Origin: Marinobacter salarius | GTDB lineage: Bacteria > Pseudomonadota > Gammaproteobacteria > Pseudomonadales > Oleiphilaceae | Assembly (NCBI GenBank): GCA_000831005.1 | Contig: CP007152.1 | Span: 3,348,001-3,412,000 of the forward strand | Length of the DNA: 64,000 nucleotides | Reading direction: 5' to 3' | Shown here: positions 1-11,700 of the stretch, piece after piece | Layout: every line of letters begins with the position of its first letter | How positions within the stretch are numbered: position 1 is the first letter of the stretch | Made by a program: the position numbers and the translations under genes | The notes under the pieces: generated by a model | The model's database searches: none | What the model was told of the DNA's origin: nothing | What the model saw: only the letters and a program-made list of their open reading frames with translations

Positions 1-2
1 TG

Positions 3-1861
3 GCGACCAGTTGGCAGCCGTTACGGGTGGCGGGAGCCTCTGCCCGTATGATGCTGGTTGCTGCCGCAGCCAATGTCTGGGAAGTCAGCCCCGCTGAGTG
101 CCGGGCGGTCGAAGGCAGGGTGATCCATCCGAACGGGCGCGACAGCCTGGCTTACGGTCGGCTGGTGGAACTGGCGGCGAAGCAGCCTGTGCCTGAGGCC
201 CCGTCGCTCAGATCCCGTAGGGAATGGAAGTACATCGGCAAGGAACGGGGGCGCCTGGATGCCGAAGCCAAGTCCACCGGCGCGCCAATCTACGGCATTG
301 ATGTCGAACTGCAAGGCATGGTTTACGCCGTGGTGTCCCGCCCCGCGCGCTATGGCGCCCGGGTAAAGTCATACGATGACACCGCTGCTCGCCGGTTACC
401 GGGTGTGCTGGATGTGTTTGAGATCGAGCGTGGCGTGGCGGTTGTGGCTGACAAATACTGGCGGGCCCGTAAGGCCCAGGACGCCCTGACGATCGAATGG
501 GACAACGACGGCGCGTTGGATGTGTCCTCCGAACAGGTGTTCTCCTCGTACCACAAAGCCGCTGATGAAGACCCGGGGGAACGCGAGCGCAGCGAAGGTG
601 ATTATGACGACGCACAACAAGGTGCGGAGCGCGTGGTGGAGGCCAGCTATGAGCAGCCTTACCTTGCCCATGCGACGTTGGAACCGATGAATGCCACGGC
701 GTGGTATCGGGACGGCGCCATTGAAGTCTGGGCACCGACCCAGGCACCCGATCTTGGTCGGATCGCGGCTGCGAGGGTGACGGACCTCTCGCCCGATGAG
801 GTGACCATCCATACCACCTTCCTCGGCGGTGGCTTTGGGCGCCGGCTGACCAATGATTACATTGAGGAGGCGGCGTCTGTCGCCTACCGGGTACGCAAAC
901 CGGTCAAGCTGATCTGGTCGCGGGAAGAAGATACCCGTCACGATGTTTATCGTCCGGCCATGCTGCACCGGATGCGGGCCAGTGTCAGTGGCGATAACGT
1001 CACTGGCTGGCACCATCAGATTGTTGGCCCGCAGATACTGGACTGGTACGTACGCAATGCGGCACCAGCCAGTACCCGTGGGCTCCGAAATTCCTGTACG
1101 GCACTCTGGGGCGCGTTGGGCTGCTCGCCGAGGGTGTCGCGACTCCCAAGGATCATTCCGCCATCGAAGGTGCCATAGAATATCCGTATCGGGTGCCGAA
1201 TATCGACATACGCCATACCCACACAGATCCGGGGGTGCCGGTGTCCTGGTGGCGGTCCGTGGGTTTCTCTCACAACGGCTTTGCTGTTGAAACCTTTATG
1301 GATGAGCTGGCTCATGAGCAAGGCCATGACCCGTACCGGTTTCGGCGCTCATTGATTGACCACGAACCTAGACACCTGGGCGTGCTGGACAGGGTTGCCC
1401 AACTTGCCCAATGGGACAGCGGCGCCCCCGAAGGACGGGCCCGTGGTGTTGCTCTGTTTCGCAGTTTTGGCACCTACGTGGCCCAGGTGGTTGAGGCCAG
1501 CGTTGAGTTCGGGGAAATCCGGGTGCACAGGGTGTACTGTGCTGTGGATTGCGGCCAGGTGGTCAATCCGGACATTGTTCGCGATCAGATCGAGGGCGGT
1601 ATTATCTTTGGCCTCACGGCAGCGCTCCACGGCAACATTACCCTGGAAGGCGGACAGGTCCAGCAAAGCAATTTCCACGATTACCCGCTCATGCGTCATG
1701 ATCAGCGGCCCGAGGTGGTGGTGGACATCATCGATAGCGATGAATCGCCCACCGGTGTGGGGGAGCCCGGTGTACCTCCGGTGATACCAGCTTTGGGTAA
1801 CGCGTTGTTTGCCCTGACCGGGAAACGCCAGCGCAGCCTTCCCCTGAAAGCCACGGTATGA
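3..1861 (+). CDS. Molybdopterin-binding large subunit of a xanthine dehydrogenase/isoquinoline oxidoreductase family enzyme (5' end missing, frameshifted)
   Basis: Large catalytic subunit of a molybdenum hydroxylase, closest in character to isoquinoline 1-oxidoreductase beta subunits and related aldehyde dehydrogenases. The frame is open from the first bases, so the N-terminal part lies outside the window. Visible family motifs are FLGGGFGRR (about 822-848) and, near the C-terminus, GVGEPGVPP (about 1756-1782), whose Glu is the expected active-site base; the end RSLPLKATV is typical of the IorB group. The reading frame breaks near 1068: the upstream frame ends in APAS and the downstream frame resumes as YPWAPKFLYG, which one extra C (GCCCAG for GCCAG) would join. 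The small iron-sulfur subunit is not in the window. The substrate cannot be told from sequence. Confidence 0.8.
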
Positions 1862-1902
1862 TCCATGGCTTTCCAGGCCGACCGGTGAGCGTTCGTTGGC
1901 CT

Positions 1903-1930
1903 TTGCGGGCCGCTCGCTCATCCTTATAAT
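1903..1930 (+). promoter_or_regulatory. Sigma-70 type promoter for mtnBDC
   Basis: A perfect TATAAT -10 box at 1925-1930 is preceded by TTGCGG at 1903-1908 with a 16-base spacer. It sits about 47 bases before the mtnB start codon in the only gap upstream of the three-gene operon. No SAM riboswitch fold is evident. Confidence 0.5.
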
Positions 1931-1976
1931 GGTAATCATCAAGCGCTGATCCGGCGTGTCTGTTCCGAGGTGATTT

Positions 1977-2603
1977 TTGTTTGACGTAACCCGCTACGCC
2001 ATTGCCGCGCAGTCCATCATTGATGCCGGCCGGTTTCTCTACGGCCAGGGCTGGTCGCCGGCTACCAGCAGCAACTATTCTGCGCGGATCGATGATGAGC
2101 ATATCGCCGTCACGGTGTCCGGCCGACACAAAGGCCAGCTGGTGGCGGGTGATGTCATGGTGGTGGACCTTTCTGGTAACCCCATCCAGAGCAATGCCCG
2201 ATCGTCGGCGGAAACACGTTTGCATACGGTGCTTTACCAGACCTTTCCGGACGTTGGTGCGGTGTTGCATACCCACTCTGTCAAGGCAACGGTGTTGAGC
2301 CGGCTGCTGCCCGCCGGAGAACCGCTGAAGTTACAGGGGTACGAGTTACAGAAAGCGTTTTCCGGGGTTGATACCCACGAGTCGCAACTGACCGTGCCGG
2401 TGTTCGACAATACTCAGGATATTCCGGCGCTGGCGGACCAAACCAGAGATTGGTTTCGTCAGCATCCTGAACAACCGGGTTACCTGATTCGTGGGCACGG
2501 CCTTTATACCTGGGGCAGGACCATGTCAGACTGCCTGCGCCACGTCGAAGCCTTTGAATTCCTTTTCGAATGTGAGCTTGAAACCATGAGGGTCCGCCGA
2601 TGA
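1977..2603 (+). CDS. mtnB: Methylthioribulose-1-phosphate dehydratase
   Basis: Zinc-dependent class II aldolase family enzyme that dehydrates 5-methylthioribulose 1-phosphate to the diketopentyl phosphate in the methionine salvage pathway; cytosolic. The 208-residue product has the usual length and shows the family's metal-binding histidines in VLHTHSVKAT (around residue 100) and RGHGLYTWG near the C-terminus, as well as the SNYSARI segment that binds the sugar phosphate. The start is a TTG at 1977, the first in-frame start giving a family-like N-terminus (FDVTRYAIAAQ). The stop overlaps the mtnD start (ATGA at 2600), which indicates translational coupling. It is the first gene of mtnB-mtnD-mtnC. 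Confidence 0.93.
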   Translation: MFDVTRYAIAAQSIIDAGRFLYGQGWSPATSSNYSARIDDEHIAVTVSGRHKGQLVAGDVMVVDLSGNPIQSNARSSAETRLHTVLYQTFPDVGAVLHTHSVKATVLSRLLPAGEPLKLQGYELQKAFSGVDTHESQLTVPVFDNTQDIPALADQTRDWFRQHPEQPGYLIRGHGLYTWGRTMSDCLRHVEAFEFLFECELETMRVRR

Positions 2604-3160
2604 CAACCTTGAGTATTTTTGACCAGAGTGTGCCCGAATCCCCCCGCATCGTGACCGAAGACGCGGGCAAAATCGCTAACCTGTTGGCAGAGCACGGCGT
2701 GCGCTTTGAACAATGGGCTACCCGGGATCTGCCTGCAGACGCGTCATCTGACGACATTCTTGAGGCCTATTCCGGTGAGATCCAGGCGCTGAAGGAGGAA
2801 TGTGGCTTCCAGGCAGCGGATGTCATCAGCCTGAACCCGGACAACCCCCAGAAAGAGGCCTTCCGCCAGAAATTTCTTGATGAGCATGTGCACAGCGAAG
2901 ACGAGGTGCGTTTCTTTGTTCGCGGGCAGGGCCTGTTTTACCTGCATTTTGGTGACCAGGTGTACGCTGTTCTGTGCCAGAAAAATGACCTTATCAGCGT
3001 GCCGGATGGCACACGCCACTGGTTTGATATGGGGCCGGAGCCTGCGTTTACCTGTATCCGTCTGTTTACCAACCCGGAAGGCTGGGTGGCAGACTTCACG
3101 GGTGAAGACATCGCCAGCCGGCTGCCGCGCTATGAACGCCTGGCGGGAGTGGCTGGATGA
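2600..3160 (+). CDS. mtnD: Acireductone dioxygenase (ARD/ARD')
   Basis: Cupin-fold metal dioxygenase that converts acireductone to the ketoacid precursor of methionine (Fe form) or to methylthiopropionate, CO and formate (Ni form). At 186 residues it has normal family length. The metal ligands are visible as HVHSEDE (HxH and Glu, about residues 95-101) and a later His in GTRHWFDMG. It overlaps mtnB by four bases (ATGA) and mtnC by four bases, so all three genes probably come from one transcript with coupled translation. Sequence alone does not tell which metal form dominates. Confidence 0.95.
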   Translation: MTTLSIFDQSVPESPRIVTEDAGKIANLLAEHGVRFEQWATRDLPADASSDDILEAYSGEIQALKEECGFQAADVISLNPDNPQKEAFRQKFLDEHVHSEDEVRFFVRGQGLFYLHFGDQVYAVLCQKNDLISVPDGTRHWFDMGPEPAFTCIRLFTNPEGWVADFTGEDIASRLPRYERLAGVAG

Positions 3161-3849
3161 TCCGCGTGATCCTGACGGATATCGAGGGAACCACCAGTTC
3201 GATCTCCTTTGTGCATGAGGTTTTGTTTCCCTACTCGGCGAAGCATATGGCCGAGTTTGTACGGGAAGGTGCGGCGGACAGCACGGAAATCCGTGAGCAG
3301 TTGGATGCCGTTGCCCACACGTCAGGTGTCGCCAGGGAGGATATCGACGGGCTTGTTGAGGTGCTGGATACCTGGATTCGGGAAGATCGCAAGGAAACAC
3401 CTTTGAAGGCCTTGCAGGGAATGCTCTGGGAGCAGGGTTACCAGCAGGGTGCTTTCCGGGGGCACATCTACGACGATGCCGCCGAGTATCTGCAGCGTTG
3501 GCATGATCGGGGATTGCGTCTCTTCGTATATTCTTCCGGTTCGGTGAAGGCACAGAAGCTGATTTTCGGTTTCAGCGAAGCCGGGGATTTAACGCCATTC
3601 TTTTCCGGTTACTTCGATACCCGTATCGGCGGTAAGAAGGAATCAACTTCCTACAGCAACATCATCGACGAATTGGGTGTCGAACCCAGAACGGTGCTGT
3701 TCCTCTCCGATGTCGAGGCCGAACTGAAGGCCGCTGAGGAAGCTGGCCTGCGCACGGTCTGGCTTGTGCGTGAGGGAGATCTGCCGGACACGAAGCGGGC
3801 GGTGGCTACGGACTTTGCAGGGGTCGACAGGTTTCTGCAGCAGGGTTGA
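3157..3849 (+). CDS. mtnC: Enolase-phosphatase E1
   Basis: HAD-superfamily bifunctional enzyme that enolises and dephosphorylates 2,3-diketo-5-methylthiopentyl-1-phosphate to acireductone, the substrate of MtnD. The N-terminal HAD motif I appears as LTDIEGTTSS in place of the classical DxDGT, which is characteristic of this family; motif II is in YSSGSVKAQK, and a C-terminal FLSDVEAELKAA carries the acidic motif. Length is 230 residues, as expected. It begins inside the mtnD stop region (ATGA) and completes the operon. The isomerase and kinase steps upstream in the pathway (mtnA, mtnK or mtnP) are not present here. Confidence 0.95.
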   Translation: MIRVILTDIEGTTSSISFVHEVLFPYSAKHMAEFVREGAADSTEIREQLDAVAHTSGVAREDIDGLVEVLDTWIREDRKETPLKALQGMLWEQGYQQGAFRGHIYDDAAEYLQRWHDRGLRLFVYSSGSVKAQKLIFGFSEAGDLTPFFSGYFDTRIGGKKESTSYSNIIDELGVEPRTVLFLSDVEAELKAAEEAGLRTVWLVREGDLPDTKRAVATDFAGVDRFLQQG

Positions 3850-3855
3850 CCCTCC

Positions 3856-4905
3856 ATGGTGCCTGACGTTCGATGCCTGATAATGCCTTTGGTGTGCCTA
3901 TACCTTGCCGGCTGCGTGCCGGATTCCGGTGTTCCAGATATGATGGATGGGTACGTTGTGAGCGTGGCCGATGCCCTGGAACTGCACCCCGAACTCTCCG
4001 ATATAGCTCCTGTTCCCCAGATCCCGCGCCGACGGGAGCGCGTTCTCGACATGCCGGATCTGGACATGGGAATGCTCGATTTCCTGTCTCTTTACGGGTG
4101 TGAGTTGCAATACGTGGTCGGCGAAAGGAATTCGATCATGGGGCGGGTAATGCAACCGTTGAATCGATTGCGTTATGAAACACGGTTTATCCGTGCCGCT
4201 GAGACCTGTATTTCGGAGACCGATGGTGAGGATATACAGGAAGAACTGGAAGAGGCCATCGCCCATAAAACCGAGTCGCTCCCCATTGCGATATGGAACG
4301 CCACCTGGGGGGTGGAAGAGATTGAGCGTCTGTTTACCCTGTCGCAGGGATATTATCCCGGGAGCGGCGATGACAAGGTTCTGGCGGAGTTGTCCTCGGG
4401 CGTAAAGCGAGTCAACCAGACGGTAAGAGGCCTGCTGGACGGCAACACAGATGAGCCGTTGGATTATGTGGGTGGTGTGCATCAACTCTGGCAGGCGGAA
4501 CATCGTGCGGGTCAGTTATTAAACAGCGCTCGGCTGATCACAGCGCGGCTTGAGGACGCAACGGCTCTGTTGACCAGAAGAGTGGAAGGGGCACCACTTT
4601 GCTCGGGGTCGGAGCCTGAAGCGCCGCCCGACGAGCTCGTGGATATCTATACCGACGGTTACGGCGATGACATTGAGGACTATCTCGGCCGCATTGAGCA
4701 GGCGAGGGAGGCACTGATCAAACCGCTGGATACGCTCGCCGCCCAGCAGTCAGAGACTATGCCGTCTGCGTTCCGCGATTGGTATCGGCTCTATCTGGAA
4801 ACGGGCAATACCGACAGTGTCTGGGGACAACTGGCCCGCGCCATTACGGCCCATAAAGAGCGTTGGCAGCAGTTGCTCACCCAGTGCGGAGCGTTTCCCC
4901 AGTAG
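3856..4905 (+). CDS. DUF3080 family lipoprotein
   Basis: Predicted exported lipoprotein of 349 residues. The N-terminus carries a hydrophobic signal ending in a lipobox, CLYLAGC, with the lipidated Cys at about residue 20. The rest is hydrophilic, rich in acidic residues and probably alpha-helical, with a conserved-looking central segment (FLSLYGCELQYVVGERNS). I recognise it as the DUF3080 family of gammaproteobacteria; no function is established to my knowledge. It starts seven bases after mtnC and could be cotranscribed with it, but a link to methionine salvage is not implied. It converges with the minus-strand ATPase gene that follows. Confidence 0.75.
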   Translation: MVPDVRCLIMPLVCLYLAGCVPDSGVPDMMDGYVVSVADALELHPELSDIAPVPQIPRRRERVLDMPDLDMGMLDFLSLYGCELQYVVGERNSIMGRVMQPLNRLRYETRFIRAAETCISETDGEDIQEELEEAIAHKTESLPIAIWNATWGVEEIERLFTLSQGYYPGSGDDKVLAELSSGVKRVNQTVRGLLDGNTDEPLDYVGGVHQLWQAEHRAGQLLNSARLITARLEDATALLTRRVEGAPLCSGSEPEAPPDELVDIYTDGYGDDIEDYLGRIEQAREALIKPLDTLAAQQSETMPSAFRDWYRLYLETGNTDSVWGQLARAITAHKERWQQLLTQCGAFPQ

Positions 4906-4941
4906 CGCTCAACCATGTCTGGCATGATAACCGGGAGCGCA

Positions 4942-6744
4942 TCAACGCTGGCTTTCGGGGGTTACCCGCAGGATTTCCTCGACCGTGGTGGAGCCGGCGG
5001 CCACTTTCTGCGCGCCGCTAAGCCGCAGGGATTTCATGCCATCCTTGTACGCATCCACTCTCAGTTGGTCCAGTTCGCACTGCTCGGTAATCTGCCGGAT
5101 CAGGTTGCCGGACAGTTGCATGATTTCATACACGCCGGCCCGACCATAGTAACCGGTGTTTCGGCACTCCAGGCAGCCAACCGGGTGGTAGACTTGCTTG
5201 GGCATGGTGGCTTTCCAGGGGCGGGTCAGGCTTTGCCAGGCCTGCGCGTCCACCGGCCCTGGCGCCTTGCAGTGGGGGCACAGGGTTCTGGTTAGCCGTT
5301 GTGCCATTACGCCCAGCACCGTGGCACGAATCAGGTAGGGGGGGATGCCCAGTTCCATCAAGCGGGTGATGGCGCTGGGGGCATCGTTGGTGTGCAGGGT
5401 GGACAGCACAAGGTGCCCGGTCAGAGCGGCCTGAACCGCCATTTCTGCAGTTTCCAGGTCACGGATCTCACCAATCATGATGATGTCCGGATCCTGTCGC
5501 AGCAGCGCCCGCACGCCCGAGGCAAACGTCAGTTCGATGTTGGTCTGAACCTGCATCTGGTTGAAGGCCGGCTCCACCATCTCAATCGGGTCCTCGATGG
5601 TGCAGATGTTCACCTCGGGAGTGGCCAGTTGCTTGAGGGTTGAGTACAGGGTGGTGGTCTTGCCAGAGCCGGTAGGGCCGGTGACCAGAACAATGCCGTG
5701 GGGGTGATCGGTAATAGCCTGCCAGCGTTCCCGGTCTTCCTTGGAAAACCCCAGTTGTTCGTAGGACTTCAACAGCACTTCCGGATCAAATATCCGCAAC
5801 ACCATTTTCTCGCCAAACGCGGTTGGCATGGTGGCCAGCCGCAATTCCACCTCGCTGTTGTCCGGCTTTCGGGTTTTTATGCGGCCGTCCTGGGGGCGGC
5901 GCTTTTCCGCCACGTTCAGCCTGCCGAGAATCTTCAGGCGGCTGGTCACGGCCACGCCGACCTGGTCCGGGAATTCGTAGACGTTGTGCAGCACCCCATC
6001 GATGCGAAAGCGCACCTGGGTGACATTGCGCCGTGGTTCTATGTGGATATCCGATGCGCGTTGGTCGAAGGCGTACTGCAGCAGCCAGTCAACAATCTTG
6101 ACCACGTGCTGGTCGTTGGCATCCGGGTGTTCGCTGGCCCCGAGGTCCAGCAGTTGCTCGAAATTCTGGGTACCGGCGGGGTTGGCTGCGTTGTTGCCGC
6201 CTGCCTTGCTGACGGAGCTCGCCAGTTGATAGAACTCAACGGTGTAACGGCGGATATCCTCGGGGTTGGCGACCACGCGGCGGATGTCTTTTCTCACCGC
6301 CTGGCGCAGGTTGCCTTCCCAGTCATTCTTGAAGGGTTCGGTGCTGGCGATGAGAACTTCATCCTCACCTATTTCAACCGCGAGAATGCCGTGTCGCTGG
6401 GCAAAGGCATAGGACATCACCCGGGCAATCGCGGGTGTATCTATCTTCAGGGGGTCGATGTGGTAGTAGGGCTGTTCCGCCCACTCCGCGAGCCACTGGG
6501 TCAGTCTGTCCAGATCCAGGGTGCGGCCGGTTTTCTGGCTCTCCAACCCGGCCTTGGCGACCAGTTCCAGTGGATGGCGCTGGCTAGCGGGCCCGCTGCC
6601 CCCTGTCTGGATACCAATATTGGCCGAGAGAACCCGTTCGGCATCCTCCTGGGTAATCTCACCACCGGTGACCAGCGCCGTGCAGATATCCCTCAGGGTC
6701 AAGGTACTTCTATGTGGCGCGGGTGGATGAGTGCTGTCGGCCAT
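4942..6744 (-). CDS. GspE/PulE/PilB family secretion or pilus ATPase (orphan)
   Basis: Hexameric assembly ATPase of the type II secretion/type IV pilus superfamily, 600 residues. The order is a T2SSE-N-like domain (about 20-170), then the core with Walker A GPTGSGKTTT (356-365), an Asp-box region around TIEDPIEMV (382-390), Walker B DPDIIMIGE (418-426), the His-box STLHTND, and a tetracysteine zinc site formed by CPHC (489-492) and CLEC (524-527). All catalytic elements are intact. No pilin, platform protein, prepilin peptidase or secretin gene is adjacent, so it cannot be assigned to pilus, MSHA or general secretion from context. Its neighbours are unrelated housekeeping genes. Confidence 0.88.
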   Translation of the reverse strand: MADSTHPPAPHRSTLTLRDICTALVTGGEITQEDAERVLSANIGIQTGGSGPASQRHPLELVAKAGLESQKTGRTLDLDRLTQWLAEWAEQPYYHIDPLKIDTPAIARVMSYAFAQRHGILAVEIGEDEVLIASTEPFKNDWEGNLRQAVRKDIRRVVANPEDIRRYTVEFYQLASSVSKAGGNNAANPAGTQNFEQLLDLGASEHPDANDQHVVKIVDWLLQYAFDQRASDIHIEPRRNVTQVRFRIDGVLHNVYEFPDQVGVAVTSRLKILGRLNVAEKRRPQDGRIKTRKPDNSEVELRLATMPTAFGEKMVLRIFDPEVLLKSYEQLGFSKEDRERWQAITDHPHGIVLVTGPTGSGKTTTLYSTLKQLATPEVNICTIEDPIEMVEPAFNQMQVQTNIELTFASGVRALLRQDPDIIMIGEIRDLETAEMAVQAALTGHLVLSTLHTNDAPSAITRLMELGIPPYLIRATVLGVMAQRLTRTLCPHCKAPGPVDAQAWQSLTRPWKATMPKQVYHPVGCLECRNTGYYGRAGVYEIMQLSGNLIRQITEQCELDQLRVDAYKDGMKSLRLSGAQKVAAGSTTVEEILRVTPESQR

Positions 6745-6757
6745 GATGCGTTCCCTG

Positions 6758-7126
6758 TCAGGTTTCGGTAACGGGCTGCGGACGGTTCACCTTAAGGTGG
6801 ACCATGGCCACAGTAAACAGCAGGAAGGTCAGCACTGCGATGATCAGAGGGGTGATAGCGCCTTCGCTGAGCCAGGACGATACGACGTACTGGGTAAAAT
6901 AGAAAATCACCACGAAACTGAGCCAGATGTAACCACGGTTGTGGCCCCGGAACACTGGTACGGCAAACGCCAGCAGCGGGACCAGCTTTACGCTGAGCAT
7001 CAGCGTGACGGAAACGCCCTCGACCTGCACGGGGTAAAAGGTGCTGACAAGCAGGGCCGCCAGTGTGGCCAGATAAAGCAGTATGGTCAGTCGGGCGGTT
7101 ATTCGGGCTTTGGGGTTGTGAAGCAT
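6758..7126 (-). CDS. DUF2069 inner-membrane protein
   Basis: Small integral membrane protein of 122 residues with about four hydrophobic segments (roughly residues 13-28, 45-58, 66-85 and 92-110) and short charged ends. It matches the DUF2069 family, widespread in gammaproteobacteria and commonly found beside wrbA and the ArsC-like gene, as here. Function is unknown. The gene lies on the minus strand downstream of wrbA, with 33 bases between them, and may share its transcript. Confidence 0.8.
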   Translation of the reverse strand: MLHNPKARITARLTILLYLATLAALLVSTFYPVQVEGVSVTLMLSVKLVPLLAFAVPVFRGHNRGYIWLSFVVIFYFTQYVVSSWLSEGAITPLIIAVLTFLLFTVAMVHLKVNRPQPVTET

Positions 7127-7159
7127 TCGGTGATCCGTTGTCGTTAAGTGGCGCCGGGG

Positions 7160-8129
<970 letters not shown>

Positions 8130-8201
8130 GGTTCTCCCTCTTCCCAGGTCAGGTTAACCGCAAGTTTGTCTGAGCGCCGTAGTCTAACAGGAGGCCACCC
8201 T

Positions 8202-8693
8202 TTGCAATACCCTGCGCGATATCCTGCAAAGTACTCTGCACTGGTGCGTTATTCCACCAGGTTGTGCGGGATCGGTATACTATTGGCCTTGTTGCCGCTG
8301 GCAGGCTGCCAGAACCACGAGTTTGAAAAGTCGGACGGAACCGTACTGCAGTGGGAGAGCCTGAGGGGCCACTGGGTGCTGGTCAATTATTGGGCCGAGT
8401 GGTGCAAACCCTGCCTGGAGGAAATTCCGGAGCTGAACAGTATCGACACCGCCAGTGCCGTGGTTGTCCTCGGTGTGAATTTTGATGATGTTCGTGGCCA
8501 GGAACTGATCGACCTGGGGCGAAGAATGGGTATTGAGTACAGCATGCTGGCAGAGGATCCAGGGCCGCAATTTGGCTGGGAAACACCCGTGGCCCTGCCC
8601 GCAACGTTTATTGTGGATCCGGATGGAGACCTCGTCGAGGCCCGCTTCGGCCCGCAAACTGAAGAAGACATCAAAGAATTGATTGGTCGCTGA
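8202..8693 (+). CDS. TlpA/ResA-like thioredoxin-fold lipoprotein
   Basis: Periplasmic, membrane-anchored thiol-disulfide protein of 163 residues. The start is taken as TTG at 8202 because a full AGGAGG ribosome binding site (8189-8194) sits seven bases upstream; longer in-frame alternatives would run into the divergent arsC start. A hydrophobic signal ends in the lipobox LPLAGC (Cys 36), followed by the thioredoxin active site WAEWCKPC (Cys 68 and Cys 71) and the cis-Pro region ALPATFIVD. Expected role: reduction of periplasmic disulfides, for example in cytochrome c maturation or redox protection. The partner is not evident from the neighbours. Confidence 0.85.
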   Translation: MQYPARYPAKYSALVRYSTRLCGIGILLALLPLAGCQNHEFEKSDGTVLQWESLRGHWVLVNYWAEWCKPCLEEIPELNSIDTASAVVVLGVNFDDVRGQELIDLGRRMGIEYSMLAEDPGPQFGWETPVALPATFIVDPDGDLVEARFGPQTEEDIKELIGR

Positions 8694-8737
8694 CCTGGCC
8701 CCGAACCGCCATTAACCTGCAGGAAATTTCCGACGCT

Positions 8738-11700
8738 ATGTCACAGACCTTTGTCCACCTCCGCGTGCATTCCGAATATTCCATGGTCGATGGCCTGGTG
8801 CGCGTGAAACCCCTGATCGGTCGTGTTGCAGAACTGGGCATGCCCGCTGTCGGGCTTACGGAGCAGTCCAATATGTGCTCCCTGGTGCGCTTCTACAAGG
8901 CGGCCATGGGTGCTGGGGTGAAGCCCATTATCGGCGCAGACCTGTGGGTCGAAAACCCGGACGAGCCCGACAACCCGTTTCGCATCACTCTGCTGGCCCG
9001 TAACAACGATGGCTACCTGAATCTGACCGAAGTGGTCTCGCTGGGGTACACAGAGGGGCAGCGTTTCGGTAAGCCAATTATCCAGCGAAAGTGGCTGGAA
9101 AGCCGCACCGAAGCTGATTGCCCTGTCTGGAGCGCGACTGGGGGACGTGGGCAAGGCGCTGATGTCGGGCAAGCTGGACCTTGCCAGACAGCGTGCCGAA
9201 TACTGGATGAACCTTTACCCGGGGTCGTTTTACCTGGAGTTGCAACGCACCGGGCGTCCTGGGGATGAAGATTGCCTGCACCTGAATGTTGAGCTGGCGG
9301 AGGCGCTGGGCTGCCCGGTGGTGGCGACAAACGATGTCCACTTCCTCCATGCCGAGGATTTCGAAGCCCATGAGGCAAGGGTCTGCATTGGCGAGAGCCG
9401 GACCCTGGACGACCCCAGGCGGGAGCGTCGTTTCAGCGACCAGCAGTATCTGCGCAGCGCCGATGAAATGATTGAGCTGTTCTCTGATATCCCCGAGGCA
9501 GTCGAAAATACGGTGGAAATTGCCCGACGCTGCTCGGTCCCGGTGCGTATGGGGGAGTATTTCCTGCCGAACTACCCCATTCCCGATGGCATGACCATGG
9601 ATGACTACTTCCGAAAGGTGTCGGAAGAAGGCCTGGAAGAGCGGCTGGCGAAAACCCTCAGCAAGGACGACCCCGAATACGATGCCAAGCGCGAGGCCTA
9701 CTATAAGCGCCTGAACTTCGAGCTGGATATCATTATCCAGATGGGGTTCCCGGGGTACTTCCTAATCGTTATGGACTTCATTAAGTGGGCCAAGAATAAC
9801 GGCGTGCCGGTAGGTCCTGGCCGGGGTTCCGGTGCTGGCTCCCTGGTGGCCTACGCCCAGTTGATTACCGATCTTGATCCTCTGGAATACGACCTGCTGT
9901 TCGAGCGCTTCCTGAACCCCGAACGGGTTTCGATGCCCGACTTCGACGTCGATTTCTGCATGGAAGGCCGTGATCGTGTTATCGCCTACGTGGCGGAAAA
10001 ATACGGCCGCGAGGCGGTATCCCAGATCATTACCTTCGGCACCATGGCTGCCAAGGCGGTTGTGCGGGACGTTGCCCGGGTTCAGGGCAAGTCGTACGGG
10101 CTGGCGGACAAACTCTCCAAGATGATTCCCTTTGAGCCGGGTATGACCCTGGAGAAGGCCCTGGAGCAGGAACCACAACTGGTCGAGTTCCTGGAAAATG
10201 ACGAGGAAGCCCAGGAAATCTGGGAAATGGCCCTGAAACTCGAGGGTGTGTGTCGAAACGCCGGTAAGCACGCCGGCGGCGTGGTGATTGCGCCCACCAA
10301 GATTACCGATTTCTCGCCGCTGTACTGTGATGACGAGGGCGGCAGCCTGGTGACCCAGTTCGACAAGGGCGATGTGGAAGACGCCGGCCTGGTGAAGTTT
10401 GACTTCCTGGGGCTGCGGACCCTGACCATCATCGACTGGGCCCTGAAGATGATTAACCCGCGCCTGGAGAAACAGGGCAAGCCGGCGCTGGACATTAACG
10501 AGATTCCGCTGGACGACGTGCCTTCGTTCGACATGCTCAAGAAGGCGGAAACCACAGCGGTGTTTCAGCTTGAATCCCGTGGCATGAAAGACCTGATTCG
10601 CCGCCTGCAACCGGACTCCCTGGAGGATATGATCGCCCTGGTCGCTTGTTCCGTCCGGGGCCACTGCAGTCGGGCATGGTGGATGACTTCATCGACCGGA
10701 AGCATGGCAGGCAGCCCATGTCATTCCCGCATCCTGATTATCAGTATGAGGGGTTGAAGCCCGTTCTCGAGCCCACCTATGGCGTTATCCTGTATCAGGA
10801 ACAGGTTATGCAGATTGCCCAGGTGATGGCCGGCTACAGTCTTGGTAACGCCGACATGCTGCGCCGGGCCATGGGTAAGAAAAAGCCCGAGGAAATGGCC
10901 AAGCAGAAGCAGTTCTTTCTCGACGGCTGTGAAAACAATGACATCAACAAAACCCTGGCGGAGAACATTTTCGACCTGGTTGAAAAGTTTGCTGGCTATG
11001 GCTTCAACAAATCCCACTCGGCGGCCTACGCGCTGGTTTCCTACCAGACCCTGTGGCTGAAGGCTCATTATCCCGCTGAGTTTATGGCCGCGGTACTCAC
11101 GGCGGATATGCAGAACACCGACAAGGTGGTCACGCTGGTGGAGGAGTGCCGCAGCATGGGGTTGGAGCTGCTGGTGCCCGACGTCAGCCGCTCTGAATAC
11201 ACTTTTACCGTCAACGATGACGGCGCCATTGTGTACGGTCTCGGCGCCATCAAGGGGCTTGGTGAGGGACCGATTGGCAGTATTCAGGCCGGCCGCGCCG
11301 ACGGCGAGCCCTACCAGGATATTTTCGATTTCTGCCGCCGGGTGGATCTGAAAAAAGTAAACAAGAGGGCCATGGAGGCCCTGATCCGCTCCGGTGCCAT
11401 GGATAAGCTGGGGGCAGGGCGCGCCCAGTTGATGGCCAGCATAGATAAGGCCATTCAGCAGGCCGGCCAGCAATCCCGCAACGAGTCCGTGGGCATGACC
11501 GACATGTTTGGCGACATGCTGATGGGCGGGGAAGATGGCGATCCTTATTCCGACGTGGCGAATGTGCGGGAATGGCCCAAGAAAGAGCGCCTCAAGGGGG
11601 AAAAAGACACCTTGGGCCTTTACCTGACGGGCCATCCGTTCGATGAATATGAGAAAGAAGTGCGTCGGTTCGTGCGTTCATCCATTGCTGATCTCAAACC

